A DNA stretch of 64,000 nucleotides, taken from NCBI GenBank assembly GCA_016200265.1, contig JACQFE010000026.1, positions 1-64,000 of the forward strand. Reading direction: 5' to 3'. The notes beneath the pieces are model-generated. The model saw only the letters and a list, made by a program, of their open reading frames with translations, was not told where the DNA came from and searched no databases. The DNA is from Planctomycetota bacterium. Lineage in GTDB: Bacteria > Planctomycetota > Phycisphaerae > UBA1845. Position numbers and translations under genes: made by a program. This document shows positions 34,913 to 43,610 of the stretch, piece after piece. Every line of letters starts with the position of its first letter. Position 1 is the first letter of the stretch.

Positions 34913-36469
34913 ATGCCCATCCAACCCAAACAACCTCCCGCGTCGCAGGCGGATTTTCTCCGACAGATTCTGGACATCAACCCGAATCTCATCTTTGCCA
35001 AGGATCGTGAAGGGCGATTCACACTCGTGAACCAGGCCTTGGCCGACATTTACGGTACGACGGTCGAGGAGCTCACCGGCAAAACCGACGCCGACTTCAA
35101 TCCGGATTCAGAACAAGTGGCTTTCTTTCGGAGCATTGACATGCAGGTCATGGACTCGCTCGAAGAAAAATTTATTCCGGAAGAAGTCATCACTGATGCG
35201 AAGGGTAGGAAGCACTGGTTGCAGACGGTGAAACGTCCGATCATCGGGCAGGATGGCGTCGCCAACCAGGTGCTTGGAGTGGCCACGGACATCACGCATC
35301 GCAAGCTTCTGGAAGAGCAACTGCGCCAAGCCCAGAAAATGGAAGCCATCGGGCAGCTTGCCGGAGGCATTGCCCATGATTTCAACAACATGTTGGCCGT
35401 TGTATTGGGAAATACGGAGCGCCTGCTCAGCAAATGCACCGAACGGAAGTTGGCGAACGCATCGCTCAAGGAAGGACTGAATCTGATTCTCTCCGCCGGA
35501 GAGCGCGCCGCGGAACTTGTGAGCCAGCTTCTCGCGTTTGGCCGTAAGCAACCTATCCAGCCTGTCGTCTTAAGCTTATGTGAAGTCGTTACCAGCCTGA
35601 ATGACCTGCTCCGCCAGCTCATTCGCGAGGACATCATTCTGTCGGTGGAATGCGAAGATCGCAGCGCCAGAGTACGAATTGACCGCGCACAACTTGAACA
35701 GATCATCCTGAATCTCGCGGTCAACGCCCGCGATGCCATGCCATCCGGTGGCCATTTGTCCATTCGTGTCTCCACGGTAGATGCGGAAATGAATCCCACG
35801 CCGGGTTCGCTTGAATCTGCAATGGGTCGATATGCATTGCTGACGGTCGTCGATACGGGGATGGGAATTTCACCGGACGCAATGGCGCAGATCTTCGAGC
35901 CGTTTTTCTCGACCAAGAAAGCCGGAAAGGGCACGGGACTTGGGTTGTCGATCGTGTACGGTATCGTGCAACAATTCGGTGGGCGCATCGCCGTGGAAAG
36001 CGAGCCCGGCAAGGGCAGTGCCTTCAAAGTTTATTTCCCAATCGTCGATGAACCGCTCGCACCAGTGGAGCGAAAGACGACCGCCGACCGCCTCGACGGA
36101 AACGAAACCATCATCGTATGCGAAGACGAGGAGGACGTCCTGCGGCTGGTGAGTGGAATCCTGGAGGACCGCGGCTACCACATTATCGCAGCGCGGACCA
36201 CTGAAGATGCGCTGCGCGCCGCCCAAGTCTCGCATCGTCCTGTTCACCTGCTGCTCACGGACGTGGTGATGCCGGTCATGAACGGGCGTCAGCTTGCCGC
36301 AGCCATCTGTTCATTTCACGCGGGAATTCCCGTTATTTTCATGACGGGCTATTCGGACGAATTACTCGGCCCCAAGAAATCCCTTGGAACGAAAGAATTT
36401 CTGCTGGCCAAGCCATTTTCCTCCACGTCACTATTGCAGGCCGTGCGTTCAATGCTGGACAAAAGGTAG
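34913..36469 (+). CDS. Hybrid sensor histidine kinase (PAS-HisKA-HATPase-REC)
   Basis: The ATG at 34913 is preferred over an in-frame GTG at 34844, giving 518 aa. There is no membrane segment, so it is cytoplasmic. A PAS domain occupies residues ~15-130 (NPNLIFAKDREGRFTLVNQA). HisKA has the phosphoacceptor His155 in GGIAHDFNNM. HATPase shows NARDAMP, DTGMGIS and GTGLGLS. The C-terminal receiver has CEDEEDV, Asp450 in LLLTDVVMP and Lys in AKPFS. No transmitter partner or DNA-binding regulator lies next to it; an orphan phosphorelay kinase is likely. Confidence 0.92.
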   Translation: MPIQPKQPPASQADFLRQILDINPNLIFAKDREGRFTLVNQALADIYGTTVEELTGKTDADFNPDSEQVAFFRSIDMQVMDSLEEKFIPEEVITDAKGRKHWLQTVKRPIIGQDGVANQVLGVATDITHRKLLEEQLRQAQKMEAIGQLAGGIAHDFNNMLAVVLGNTERLLSKCTERKLANASLKEGLNLILSAGERAAELVSQLLAFGRKQPIQPVVLSLCEVVTSLNDLLRQLIREDIILSVECEDRSARVRIDRAQLEQIILNLAVNARDAMPSGGHLSIRVSTVDAEMNPTPGSLESAMGRYALLTVVDTGMGISPDAMAQIFEPFFSTKKAGKGTGLGLSIVYGIVQQFGGRIAVESEPGKGSAFKVYFPIVDEPLAPVERKTTADRLDGNETIIVCEDEEDVLRLVSGILEDRGYHIIAARTTEDALRAAQVSHRPVHLLLTDVVMPVMNGRQLAAAICSFHAGIPVIFMTGYSDELLGPKKSLGTKEFLLAKPFSSTSLLQAVRSMLDKR

Positions 36470-36688
36470 AAGATTTCAGCAATGGAACGACCCCTCGTGG
36501 AGCATCAGACCTAGCGGCCGGTAGAATCAAGCCTGCATTGGGACTGAGCCCAACCTCTGGTGGATGAATGTGAGAGCGTTTTTTGGTTGGGCGGCGAGAA
36601 CCCAGAAGATTTCTGAGGGTCCGCTAGTGCGGATCAAGCATATACCGGACAAATACACGTGTTCAATGTCGAGGAAAGTGCCAATACT

Positions 36689-37150
36689 ATGGCACTATCA
36701 GATCGCATGGCCCTGCGCCGGGCGGAATCGCACCCGATGCTGGACGCGTGATATGAATTGCTTCTCTTGCAAAAGGAATCGCTGCTGCCCAAGCATCCGC
36801 TGGCGATAGCCATCGGCTGCTGTTTGAATCAGTGGGAGGAACTCACTCTGTTTGTCACCGACGGGGCCGTGCCCATGCACAACAACCTCGCTGAGCAGCA
36901 GATGAAACGCATCGCTCTGCTGCGCAAGAACGCCCTCTTCGTGGCCACCCCCCGCGGCGGCGAGTTCGTCGCCATCTTGAGCAGCCTCACCAGCACCTGC
37001 CGACGCCATGAAATCAATCCCCAGGCCTACCTCACCCAGTTGCTCGTCAATCTTCCGGACATCTCCGCCGGCCGCGTCGACGAATGGCTGCCCGATCAAT
37101 GGAAAAAGAACACTGCCCCATCAATCCACTCCGCACCACCACCTCCGTAG
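36689..37150 (+). pseudogene. IS66-family transposase C-terminal fragment
   Basis: The frame matches the end of IS66 transposases (LLPKHPLAIAIG, WEELTLFVTDGAVPMHNNLAEQ, NALFVATPRGGEF, STCRRHEINPQAYLTQLL, DEWLPDQW). The N-terminal two-thirds are missing, and an in-frame TGA lies at 36749-36751 within the homologous sequence. No flanking IS ends were seen. It cannot be active. Confidence 0.85.
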
Positions 37151-37199
37151 ATTCCGCACCATCGGAACCGCACCCACTCAGGCAGGATCTACGAGGGCG

Positions 37200-37460
37200 G
37201 TTAATCAAGTGGACACTCAATGATCTAGGCAGCGTCTGCGATTTTCACAGCCTGCGCCATGGGTACATCAGCCAATTGATCGCGGGGCGGTGAATACGTC
37301 AAGGCAGCGCGAGAGCTGGCCCATCATTCCTCTTCAACCATGACGATTGGAAGATATGCGTACTCTCGGCTCCTTGATTTAACGCGAGCGCTCGACGCGC
37401 TTCCGGCTGTCAAAGAAGGCATGAAAGAGGAAGATTTCGTTGAACGACGTGCCAATAGGA
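37200..37460 (+). pseudogene. Tyrosine integrase stump beside tRNA-Thr
   Basis: Two adjacent frames together read as the end of a tyrosine recombinase: VCDFHSLRHGYISQLIAG, then after a shift near 37288, AARELAHHSSSTMTIGRYAYSRLLDLTRALDALP. The HxLR box, LAHHS and the Tyr are recognisable, but the frame is broken and the N-terminus is gone. It points toward the 3' end of tRNA-Thr, ~200 bases away. Confidence 0.65.
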
Positions 37461-37654
37461 CTTACAATGACAGACTGAACATGATCGCAAGTAGTTCAAA
37501 ACATCCCCAGCATTTACGACGCGTTTCACGGCGAAATGATGCCGCCCATTGCGAGAACTTAATACCCAAACAACAACTACCTTGTTCGCGTGCAACCTCG
37601 CAGTTCTGCAAGAGTTAGCGACGTGATGCGAAATGAAACGACTCCGTGCAACAA

Positions 37655-37727
37655 AGCCACCGGTCGGACTCGAACCGACGACCTGCGGTTTACAAAACCG
37701 CTGCTCTACCAACTGAGCTACGGCGGC
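37655..37727 (-). tRNA. tRNA-Thr (anticodon TGT)
   Basis: A 73-nt cloverleaf on the minus strand: acceptor GCCGCCG/CGGTGGC with discriminator T, anticodon stem GCGGT/ACCGC with loop TTTGTAA (anticodon TGT), T arm GGTTCGAGTCC. Its 5' half is duplicated at 40006-40044, and a degenerate copy of its anticodon region lies at ~37820, marking it as an integration hotspot. Confidence 0.95.
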
Positions 37728-37728
37728 A
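37690..37728. repeat. 39-bp direct repeat, left copy (tRNA-Thr 5' half)
   Basis: From the anticodon loop to one base past the tRNA 5' end, identical in all 39 positions to 40006-40044. The two copies bracket a 2.3-kb insert. Confidence 0.85.
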
Positions 37729-37819
37729 AATCATTGCAAAATAAGCACTTACATAACGGCGACGCGGGCCACGAAACCCCGGACGACAACCGTGCGTGCC
37801 TCAAAAGCATACGGGAGCC

Positions 37820-37847
37820 AACCTGCGTTTACAAGAACCGCTGCTCG
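37820..37847. repeat. Degenerate tRNA-Thr anticodon-arm copy
   Basis: ACCTGCG-TTTACAAGAACC and the following CGCTGCTC match the tRNA-Thr anticodon region with a few changes. It may be an old attachment scar. No complete tRNA can be folded. Confidence 0.45.
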
Positions 37848-37948
37848 ACGGCATGGATATCGTCCCGGACTTTTGTGTCATCATCCAGGAGTTTGGGACC
37901 GCTCGTGACGGCGAGCGTTTGGATTCGCCTCGATAGTGTGAAAATCAG

Positions 37949-39286
37949 TTACTGGGGGAAGCATTTTCCGAACGCCACCAGCAACTTGAGTGGGCCAGCG
38001 AGCTTAATCTTCCGCCGCAGCAGCGCCCACACCACGTTCTTTTCCTTCCTTAGAAAGCCGATCCACGTTCGGGTATCTGCGGTAACGTGCAGATCGGGCT
38101 GACCGACGTGCCCCTCTTTTACGCTGATCTTCTGTTCCCGAATCACGACAGTTGCGTGCCGCTGCTCCTGGCCAGTGAAGGTGAAGTGGAAAGTGGCGTC
38201 CAATCCCGCCGACTTGCCGGGCTGGAAGACCTTCGGCATTCCGCCAAGGAAAACCTCTATGGTGTTCGGCCGCAGACTATTTCCGACATGCTTGATCTTT
38301 TTGTGGGGAAACCGTTTGGCGACATGATCCTCAGCGTCGGAATTCCTGGTGACGTACACCGTCTCCTCTTTCTCTTGAAGCGGTTTAACGACTTCTTTCA
38401 GGTGCGATTTCTTGTTGGCGAGGTATGGGCCGATCACGTCTTCTCCGGCCGGGCAGACCGCCAGACAGTACGCCGCTTTGTAGTTCGCCCCGTGGGACAG
38501 ACTCTGCCACATCGAGGCCGACTCTGCATCGCTGACTCGACTGCGGTAGTCGAGGGCGTTCTTGCTGTCGGCCACCTGCTCGACCCAATCGGTGAAGCCG
38601 CCCATGAACTCACGGTAGTTATGGGTGTAGCAGGCCGAGAAGTTAAAATCTCCTTCCGGCGAGATGGCCCCCACAGGACATGCGGCAACGCACAGTTTGC
38701 ATTCCAGACAAGGGTTGTAATCGATCTGCTGGCTGGACTCTGAAACCTCGGCATCTAACAAGATGGTCCCCAACAGGATGAAATTGCCGAACTTCTCATG
38801 GATCACGTTGCGGTGAATGCCCATCATTCCCAGCCCTGCCGCCACCGCGACCGGTTTGTGTGACACGACCCAAACCTTACCGGGGAACCGGTCCATCTCC
38901 ATGGGGAAACCCATCGCCGGGTTCATGGCCCGGATTCCCCGACCTTCCAGGTTCTGAACCACGCTCCGGGCAATGTCATTGACCTCATCCCCGCTGTGGT
39001 GAAATTCGAGGTTGGAGACCGAGCGCTTCGGTGTCCGAATGGCCTCTCGATTCATGCGAACCACGAAGCTGATCAGTGACTTAGTGTGGGGGAACGCCTT
39101 GAGGATGTCTTGGCGCTGATCGTCCAAAGCCGGTCTGCTGATCTCGACAAATCCGACGTCATCAGCACCAGCATCGAGGACCAGTTGCTTCAGCCATCCG
39201 GCATCCAGCGACTCCGTCCTGGGTGGGATGGAAGGTAAGGTCTTGAGACGAATCCGCCGCACGGTCGGGTGATCCTCGAGCTTCAT
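37949..39286 (-). CDS. 4Fe-4S protein (epoxyqueuosine-reductase/dehalogenase-like) fused to SCP2 domain
   Basis: A 445-aa protein. Residues ~30-330 look like the 4Fe-4S reductase group related to QueG and reductive dehalogenase-type ferredoxins: CLECKLCVAACPVGAI is a full 4Fe-4S motif, and CLAVCPAGED is a partial second one. The C-terminal ~110 residues (GLDATFHFTFTGQEQRHATV, DLHVTADTRTWIGFL) match the SCP2 sterol/lipid-binding domain, an uncommon fusion. It may act on a lipid-like substrate. It sits 34 bases after the MarR gene, and an operator-like copy lies before each of the two. Confidence 0.78.
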   Translation of the reverse strand: MKLEDHPTVRRIRLKTLPSIPPRTESLDAGWLKQLVLDAGADDVGFVEISRPALDDQRQDILKAFPHTKSLISFVVRMNREAIRTPKRSVSNLEFHHSGDEVNDIARSVVQNLEGRGIRAMNPAMGFPMEMDRFPGKVWVVSHKPVAVAAGLGMMGIHRNVIHEKFGNFILLGTILLDAEVSESSQQIDYNPCLECKLCVAACPVGAISPEGDFNFSACYTHNYREFMGGFTDWVEQVADSKNALDYRSRVSDAESASMWQSLSHGANYKAAYCLAVCPAGEDVIGPYLANKKSHLKEVVKPLQEKEETVYVTRNSDAEDHVAKRFPHKKIKHVGNSLRPNTIEVFLGGMPKVFQPGKSAGLDATFHFTFTGQEQRHATVVIREQKISVKEGHVGQPDLHVTADTRTWIGFLRKEKNVVWALLRRKIKLAGPLKLLVAFGKCFPQ

Positions 39287-39299
39287 GGCAATCTCCTTG

Positions 39300-39315
39300 T
39301 TGTATATGCAACTAT
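39300..39315. promoter_or_regulatory. MarR operator-like site before the Fe-S/SCP2 gene
   Basis: TTGTATATGCAACTAT contains the imperfect dyad TTGnATATnCAA and is identical in all 16 positions to the copy at 39806-39821 upstream of the MarR gene. It lies ~14 bases upstream of the Fe-S/SCP2 start. Confidence 0.65.
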
Positions 39316-39320
39316 GTCGG

Positions 39321-39785
39321 TTAAAAAATCAGCTTCCCGCGCCCCCCTTCGCTGACTCTCTTCATGGCTTGGTTCAACTGCTCCACGAATCGGTCCCCGA
39401 GAACCTTCGTGACCCGCAGTTGCGCCTCGCTCCAGGCCGGAACTGCCTTTTCCAAAAGCTTGCGTCCCTGTGGTGTCAGGCGAAATGGCTGCGAGCGGCC
39501 ATCCTCGTCGGGCACTACTTCCAGCCAGCCACGAGCCTTCATTCGTTCGACGTTGCGGCTGAGGGTCGAGACGTCGAGATGTAGATGTTCGCAAACTTCA
39601 ATGGGGCGAGCCGTACCCATCTTGGCGGCGGCGACGAGAATGTTCATCTGGCTGACCTTCAGGTCGAGCGACCGCAGGGCGTCGTCGTAGATGTTCGTGA
39701 TGACGCGATTCAGCATGCGCAGCCGAACGGCAACGCACTCGCTGGCGACCTTGTTAATCATCGCTTGCATATGCTCGGCTCCCAC
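39321..39785 (-). CDS. MarR-family transcriptional regulator
   Basis: A 154-aa winged-helix regulator: SLDLKVSQMNILVAAAKMG, VCEHLHLDVSTLSRNVERMK (recognition helix), WLEVVPDEDGRSQPFRLTPQG (wing) and KLLEKAVPAWSEAQ. MarR proteins bind short palindromes as dimers and usually repress their own operon until a small ligand binds. The 16-bp duplicated site before this gene and before the next suggests control of both. Confidence 0.88.
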   Translation of the reverse strand: MGAEHMQAMINKVASECVAVRLRMLNRVITNIYDDALRSLDLKVSQMNILVAAAKMGTARPIEVCEHLHLDVSTLSRNVERMKARGWLEVVPDEDGRSQPFRLTPQGRKLLEKAVPAWSEAQLRVTKVLGDRFVEQLNQAMKRVSEGGRGKLIF

Positions 39786-39805
39786 TTCATGCCTCCTTGC
39801 TTCTA

Positions 39806-39821
39806 TTGTATATGCAACTAT
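39806..39821. promoter_or_regulatory. MarR operator-like site before marR-like gene
   Basis: Second copy of TTGTATATGCAACTAT, 21 bases upstream of the regulator start. Same strand and orientation as the copy at 39300-39315. Confidence 0.65.
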
Positions 39822-40005
39822 CTGCTTGTCAAGAGGAGCCCCTGGTCTCTACAAAGGGAATTCGAATCCGGCGGACCCTAGATCGCCTCGTAAAGGGTTG
39901 TCGCGACAACCGGAAGGGCATCATCGGGCAGGTTGCTGCGCCTTGCAGCGACCGTGGCGAATCGGAAACCGCGTTTACAGTGAGCGGATGAAGGTCTGGC
40001 GAGAA

Positions 40006-40044
40006 TTACAAAACCGCTGCTCTACCAACTGAGCTACGGCGGCA
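40006..40044. repeat. 39-bp direct repeat, right copy (tRNA-Thr 5' half)
   Basis: Identical to 37690-37728. Only the 5' half of the tRNA is present, so it is not a functional gene. It lies 100 bases from the integrase gene and is the likely att scar of an integration event. Confidence 0.85.
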
Positions 40045-40143
40045 TTCGGGCCGGAAAACACCGTAACTTCCGCGAATTCCGGGGCTTGTGAAGGATAACG
40101 CATTTCGCCGTTGAGTCCACCGACATCTTCTAGAATCCATGTT

Positions 40144-41385
40144 TCATGCTTCGGCGCGGTCGGCTAGCGCGGTGTGCGAATAGAGTCGCATGGTGAGGTT
40201 GATGTCAGAGTGCCGCATGAGGTCCATCGCGAGCTTGGGCGCGACGCCGGCCTTTGCTAGTGCTGTGCCGAACGTGTGACGGAGACTGTGAAAGTCAACG
40301 TGACCTTCTGGGGTCGAGTCTTTCAGAAAATCGGAACGTTCGCGTGATTCACGTTCTTGTTCTGATTCTGCCCGCGCGATCCAAGCATTTCGTGCGTCTT
40401 GAAGGTCAGCGCGAAGCATTGGAGCCGTGTCGTAGTTGGGCGGTACGGACAGGGCATTCGCGTTGGAGGCCTTTGCTCCGAGGAATATGCGCAGGTCCTC
40501 TGCAAGAGTGAGCGGAAGAGGTTGAACAACGCCCTTTCTATTCTTGGACTTAGAGGCGGCCAGATACACAGTCGGAGGATCGCCCGTAAGATCAAAGGAT
40601 TGCCGTTCAAGGCTGGCGAGTTCCGATACGCGGAAACCAGTGGCGAGAGCAACTCGGTATAGCATAGCCCGTTCCAACCCCGTATTACCGAATCGATCGG
40701 GCGCGTTCTTCGTGGCTTTAATGAGATGTTTCTGTTCCTCCAAGGCAAGGGGACGACGCTCGAAAGCATCCGTGACTGTAAGTTTTTCCAGCTGGGCAAT
40801 TGGATTGGCGTGTGCATGGCCTTCCTTCACCAGCCAGCGGCAGAACTGATTGATTGCGCCAAGGTAGAAGTTAGAAGTCCTTTGTGAAATCGGCAGACTC
40901 TCCTCCGATGGTTCACGGAGTTGGGCGAGATAACCGGCTACCTTCGGGGCACGGATGTCGACGATGTGCTCAAAGCCGCAACCTTCGATGATTCTGTTGA
41001 CGCGCTGTGCGACGAGGGCTGATTGCCTTTCAGTCGTCCCGCGAGCGACAAGATCGCTCGCCCATTGAGTGACAAAGTGGGAGAGCCGCTGAGTAATGCC
41101 GGCCCTTCGGGCATCAACCAAGCCGAATTGAACCAAGTTGTTGCGAATCGTTCGCGGGAGTTCATCGATCCAGCGTTGTAGCGTCGGATCGACCTGACCG
41201 CCGCTGGCTTCGAAATAGCTGACGAGTTTTTCGAGGTTGCGTCGCAACTCCTCTGTGGCCGCCCGGCTAGTAAACCCCGCAAGGCGATGGATTCTCTCAT
41301 GATGGTCGCGGAACTCAACGTACCATTTGGGAGCTTTCCGAACGGTGCCCGTTCGATCTCGATACGTCGGTTGAAGCAAACGCAC
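40144..41385 (-). CDS. Tyrosine recombinase (integrase), intact
   Basis: The GTG at 41385 with AGGAGG upstream gives 413 aa; a longer frame exists but overlaps the excisionase gene. It has an arm/core-binding N-terminal half and a catalytic half with ATGFRVSELASL (Arg), ASKSKNRKG (Lys), DFHSLRHTFGTAL (HxxR), LMRHSDINLT (His) and RLYSHT (Tyr). All active-site residues are present. It lies next to the tRNA-Thr half repeat and after an excisionase-like gene, so it probably drove integration of the now-decayed element to its right. Confidence 0.92.
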   Translation of the reverse strand: MRLLQPTYRDRTGTVRKAPKWYVEFRDHHERIHRLAGFTSRAATEELRRNLEKLVSYFEASGGQVDPTLQRWIDELPRTIRNNLVQFGLVDARRAGITQRLSHFVTQWASDLVARGTTERQSALVAQRVNRIIEGCGFEHIVDIRAPKVAGYLAQLREPSEESLPISQRTSNFYLGAINQFCRWLVKEGHAHANPIAQLEKLTVTDAFERRPLALEEQKHLIKATKNAPDRFGNTGLERAMLYRVALATGFRVSELASLERQSFDLTGDPPTVYLAASKSKNRKGVVQPLPLTLAEDLRIFLGAKASNANALSVPPNYDTAPMLRADLQDARNAWIARAESEQERESRERSDFLKDSTPEGHVDFHSLRHTFGTALAKAGVAPKLAMDLMRHSDINLTMRLYSHTALADRAEA

Positions 41386-41413
41386 TGTCAAACCCTCCTC
41401 TTCCCGCAAACAA

Positions 41414-41677
41414 TCAGTGGTTTTCGCGGCCTGGAACCCTGACCGCTTCCCAACGATCGCGTGAAGGCGCTCCGGCTGCAAGCCAGGCTTCCAGATTTTT
41501 TCGATCCCAGCGGACAGCCCGACCGAGTCGAATCGGTCTCGGCAGCCGCCCTGTGCTGGCGAGCTTCCACACATGTGCCCGGCTGATTCCGAGCATGGCA
41601 GCGACCTCATCGGCGGAAAGCGCAAGCCTATCGAGTGATTTGGCGTCGCCTCTTCGATCATTTTCTGCTCGAATCAT
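41414..41677 (-). CDS. Excisionase-like MerR-type helix-turn-helix protein
   Basis: An 87-aa protein with the excisionase/helix_turn_helix_17 pattern ALSADEVAAMLGISRAHVWKL, then STGRLPRPIRLGRAVRWDRKN. These small winged helices bend DNA and steer the integrase toward excision. It ends 28 bases before the integrase start on the same strand. Confidence 0.85.
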   Translation of the reverse strand: MIRAENDRRGDAKSLDRLALSADEVAAMLGISRAHVWKLASTGRLPRPIRLGRAVRWDRKNLEAWLAAGAPSRDRWEAVRVPGRENH

Positions 41678-42056
41678 GCTTCTTGGCCTCCGGTCTCATC
41701 GCTTGTCCCAAACGGCCGCCCCAAATGACCGCGATTGATAATGGAAAAGGCGGATTTTGTTGCGCCCTCTTTGATGTCCGCGCCCACAACCCGAGGTTTC
41801 CGATTTCCGCAGCGCGATCAATCAGCACCGGGATACCGAGCGGTCTCGGCGATGTGAAACGGCGGCAGTGCGATGTTGGTTTTCATGATTCCCACCTGCT
41901 TCTATAAACACAGTTCAACGGCCAGTGATTACCGGAATGTTTGGCGTCATTTGCAAATCTTTGTTGACCAGGACGTTGAAGGTTGTGCCGGCGCGCACCA
42001 TGATGGTGGACCGAAATCCAGTTCCCGAAACGCGCCTCCTTCAGGAGGGTCGGCCA
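41678..42056. other. Gap with possible gene remnant
   Basis: A 379-bp stretch between excisionase and relaxase remains. On the minus strand a short frame MKTNIALPPFHIAETARYPG starts near 41887 with GGTGGGAATC upstream, but a stop breaks it. A second frame (DRAAEIGNLGLWARTSK) could continue it. No family recognised. Confidence 0.3.
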
Positions 42057-42859
42057 CTAAACAAGTAGTTCCCGGGTGATCAGTGAGTAGCGGCTTACTT
42101 TGACGTTTTTTAAGTCGATAGGGAGCGCATCCGACTTCGGTCGGGCAAGGCGGGCCAGGGCGCCGTCAAGGCTGGTCCAGCGCTGGGAACGGACTTCCTT
42201 GGCGAGCGTAATTTGCACTTCCTCGCGCGTCCTTTCGCCGAGCCATTCGGTGGCGACCTCGGCGGCACGCTGACGAATCCCATTCGATATGTATTCGCGT
42301 GAAATGACCAAGTCAGTGCCGTCATGTGCCCTGCCGCAGAATAGGAGATTTGCCTGAAACTGTGACGTATTTGTGTGGATAACGGCGAGCCATTCCAATG
42401 CGCCCAGATCGCGCTCTACGCGGGTCATCACTTCGCGAATCGGAGCTTTGAAATCGCGTATCGAATGCGCGCTTTCAGGCGACACAATCAGACGAAAATG
42501 CCTCGGATCATCGGCCCACGCCCGTGTTTCCGCATTCGCATCAAGGTCGTGACGCTTGGCGTCGTAGAAGCGGCCGCTTCCGATGTCGCGGGGACTCCTT
42601 CACGCGTAATGTAGGAAATGTGACGACCAATAGATTCGCACCCTTTTGCGGTGAGCGGTGACGAACAATGTGGAACTTCCGACGACACGCTGCGGGCGCC
42701 CGTAGCATTCGAATGTCGTCGGGCCTCGCGATATGGAATGCGCGCCGCCGGAGGGAACATGAAGCCGCTACGTGTACTGTCCGCCGCCCAGGCCGGTGCG
42801 GTCCGCGCGCTCCGGTTCTTCGTCGTTTGTTGGTCTTTTGGACCTGCGAATCTCTTCAA
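42057..42859 (-). pseudogene. Relaxase (DUF3363/TrsI-like) gene remnant
   Basis: Two overlapping frames join near 42600: SIGRHISYITREGV upstream, then GSGRFYDAKRHDLD, DDPRHFRLIVSPESAHS, MTRVERDLGALEWLAVIHTN, DGTDLVISREYISNGIRQRA and RWTSLDGALARL. These match the conserved core of conjugal relaxases with a DUF3363 domain. A frameshift and stop near 42607 and loss of the C-terminal part break it. The element can no longer mobilise itself. Confidence 0.7.
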
Positions 42860-43070
42860 CTATCGCTGGCCACGTCAGTTACAGGCGCAGAGAGTCTCCA
42901 CGCGTCGTCTGAGTCTGCGTAAGTCGCTGAGTGCCAATGACTTGCACTCGCGGAGAGGCTCCGCTTTTATCTTGCCTTACGTCTTTGAGTTTTTTCATAT
43001 AGATTCAATCAACAATCAGTTTCTGGGATTCTTGATGTTTGATTCCGTTTGCAAACGGTTCATGCTGACG

Positions 43071-43387
43071 TTAGAGCCTTCGCCCCACGTCCACAGCTGC
43101 GCGCACGGCGATGATGTTTCTGCGACGAATCGGGCCGTAATAGCGGTTGTCGAAGCTGTTGGGCACGCGGGCCGAGAACAGGAAAATTCGTCGCTTTCAA
43201 GCGCACGATTCGCCCGCCAAACAGGAAGCGCATGACCGTTTGAATCCGTAGTGTAGATGAGCGCAACGCACTGACCGTTTGGCATACCGTCGCCGCAATC
43301 AAAACCATCAAGCGTTGTATGACAGCGTGTCGCGAGAATACATGACGCATGTGAAAAGCACGGCCGTCGTTTCAGGTCGTATGGCAT
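43071..43387 (-). pseudogene. TraF-like conjugal signal peptidase (S26C) remnant
   Basis: One frame carries HALPVWRANRALESDEF. A +1 shift inside the T-run leads into FLFSARVPNSFDNRYYGPIR and RRNIIAVRAAVDVGRRL then stop. The segment matches the end of TraF transfer peptidases (SFDSRYYGP signature). The N-terminal catalytic Ser region cannot be identified. Broken by at least one frameshift. Confidence 0.6.
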
Positions 43388-43610
43388 TCATTGTACCCCC
43401 CTCCAACAGGTGGCAAAGTCGCTGTCGAGCACGGCACAATCGTTCCAAAATCGCCCGCCGTGTTGAGTTCAACAACGCTGCAATTCGGCGGGTGCTAAGG
43501 CCGCAATAGCCATGCATAGCGTGCACGACTCGGTCCTCGTGAGCAAGTTTCACGATGCAATCTCGAAATTCTTCCATTTTCCAATAAGGGTCGCATGATT
43601 CGCCGTTCAT
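43308..43610 (-). CDS. Sigma-factor region 4-like protein (part of decayed or split sigma gene)
   Basis: A 100-aa frame with a good GGAGGAG site. Residues ~10-68 (EFRDCIVKLAHEDR, GLSTRRIAALLNSTRRAI, ERLCRARQRL) match sigma-70 region 4 of ECF factors, the helix-turn-helix that reads the -35 box. The region 2 homology is in the adjacent upstream frame, which overlaps it by ATGA. Either a frameshift split an ECF gene, or the halves are translated separately. Given the broken relaxase and TraF genes beside it, decay is the likelier reading. Confidence 0.5.
   Translation of the reverse strand: MNGESCDPYWKMEEFRDCIVKLAHEDRVVHAMHGYCGLSTRRIAALLNSTRRAILERLCRARQRLCHLLEGGTMNAIRPETTAVLFTCVMYSRDTLSYNA

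Noticed and set aside
34447-35010. 187-aa frame before the hybrid kinase
   Set aside because: It overlaps two real genes in another frame and lacks similarity and a ribosome site.
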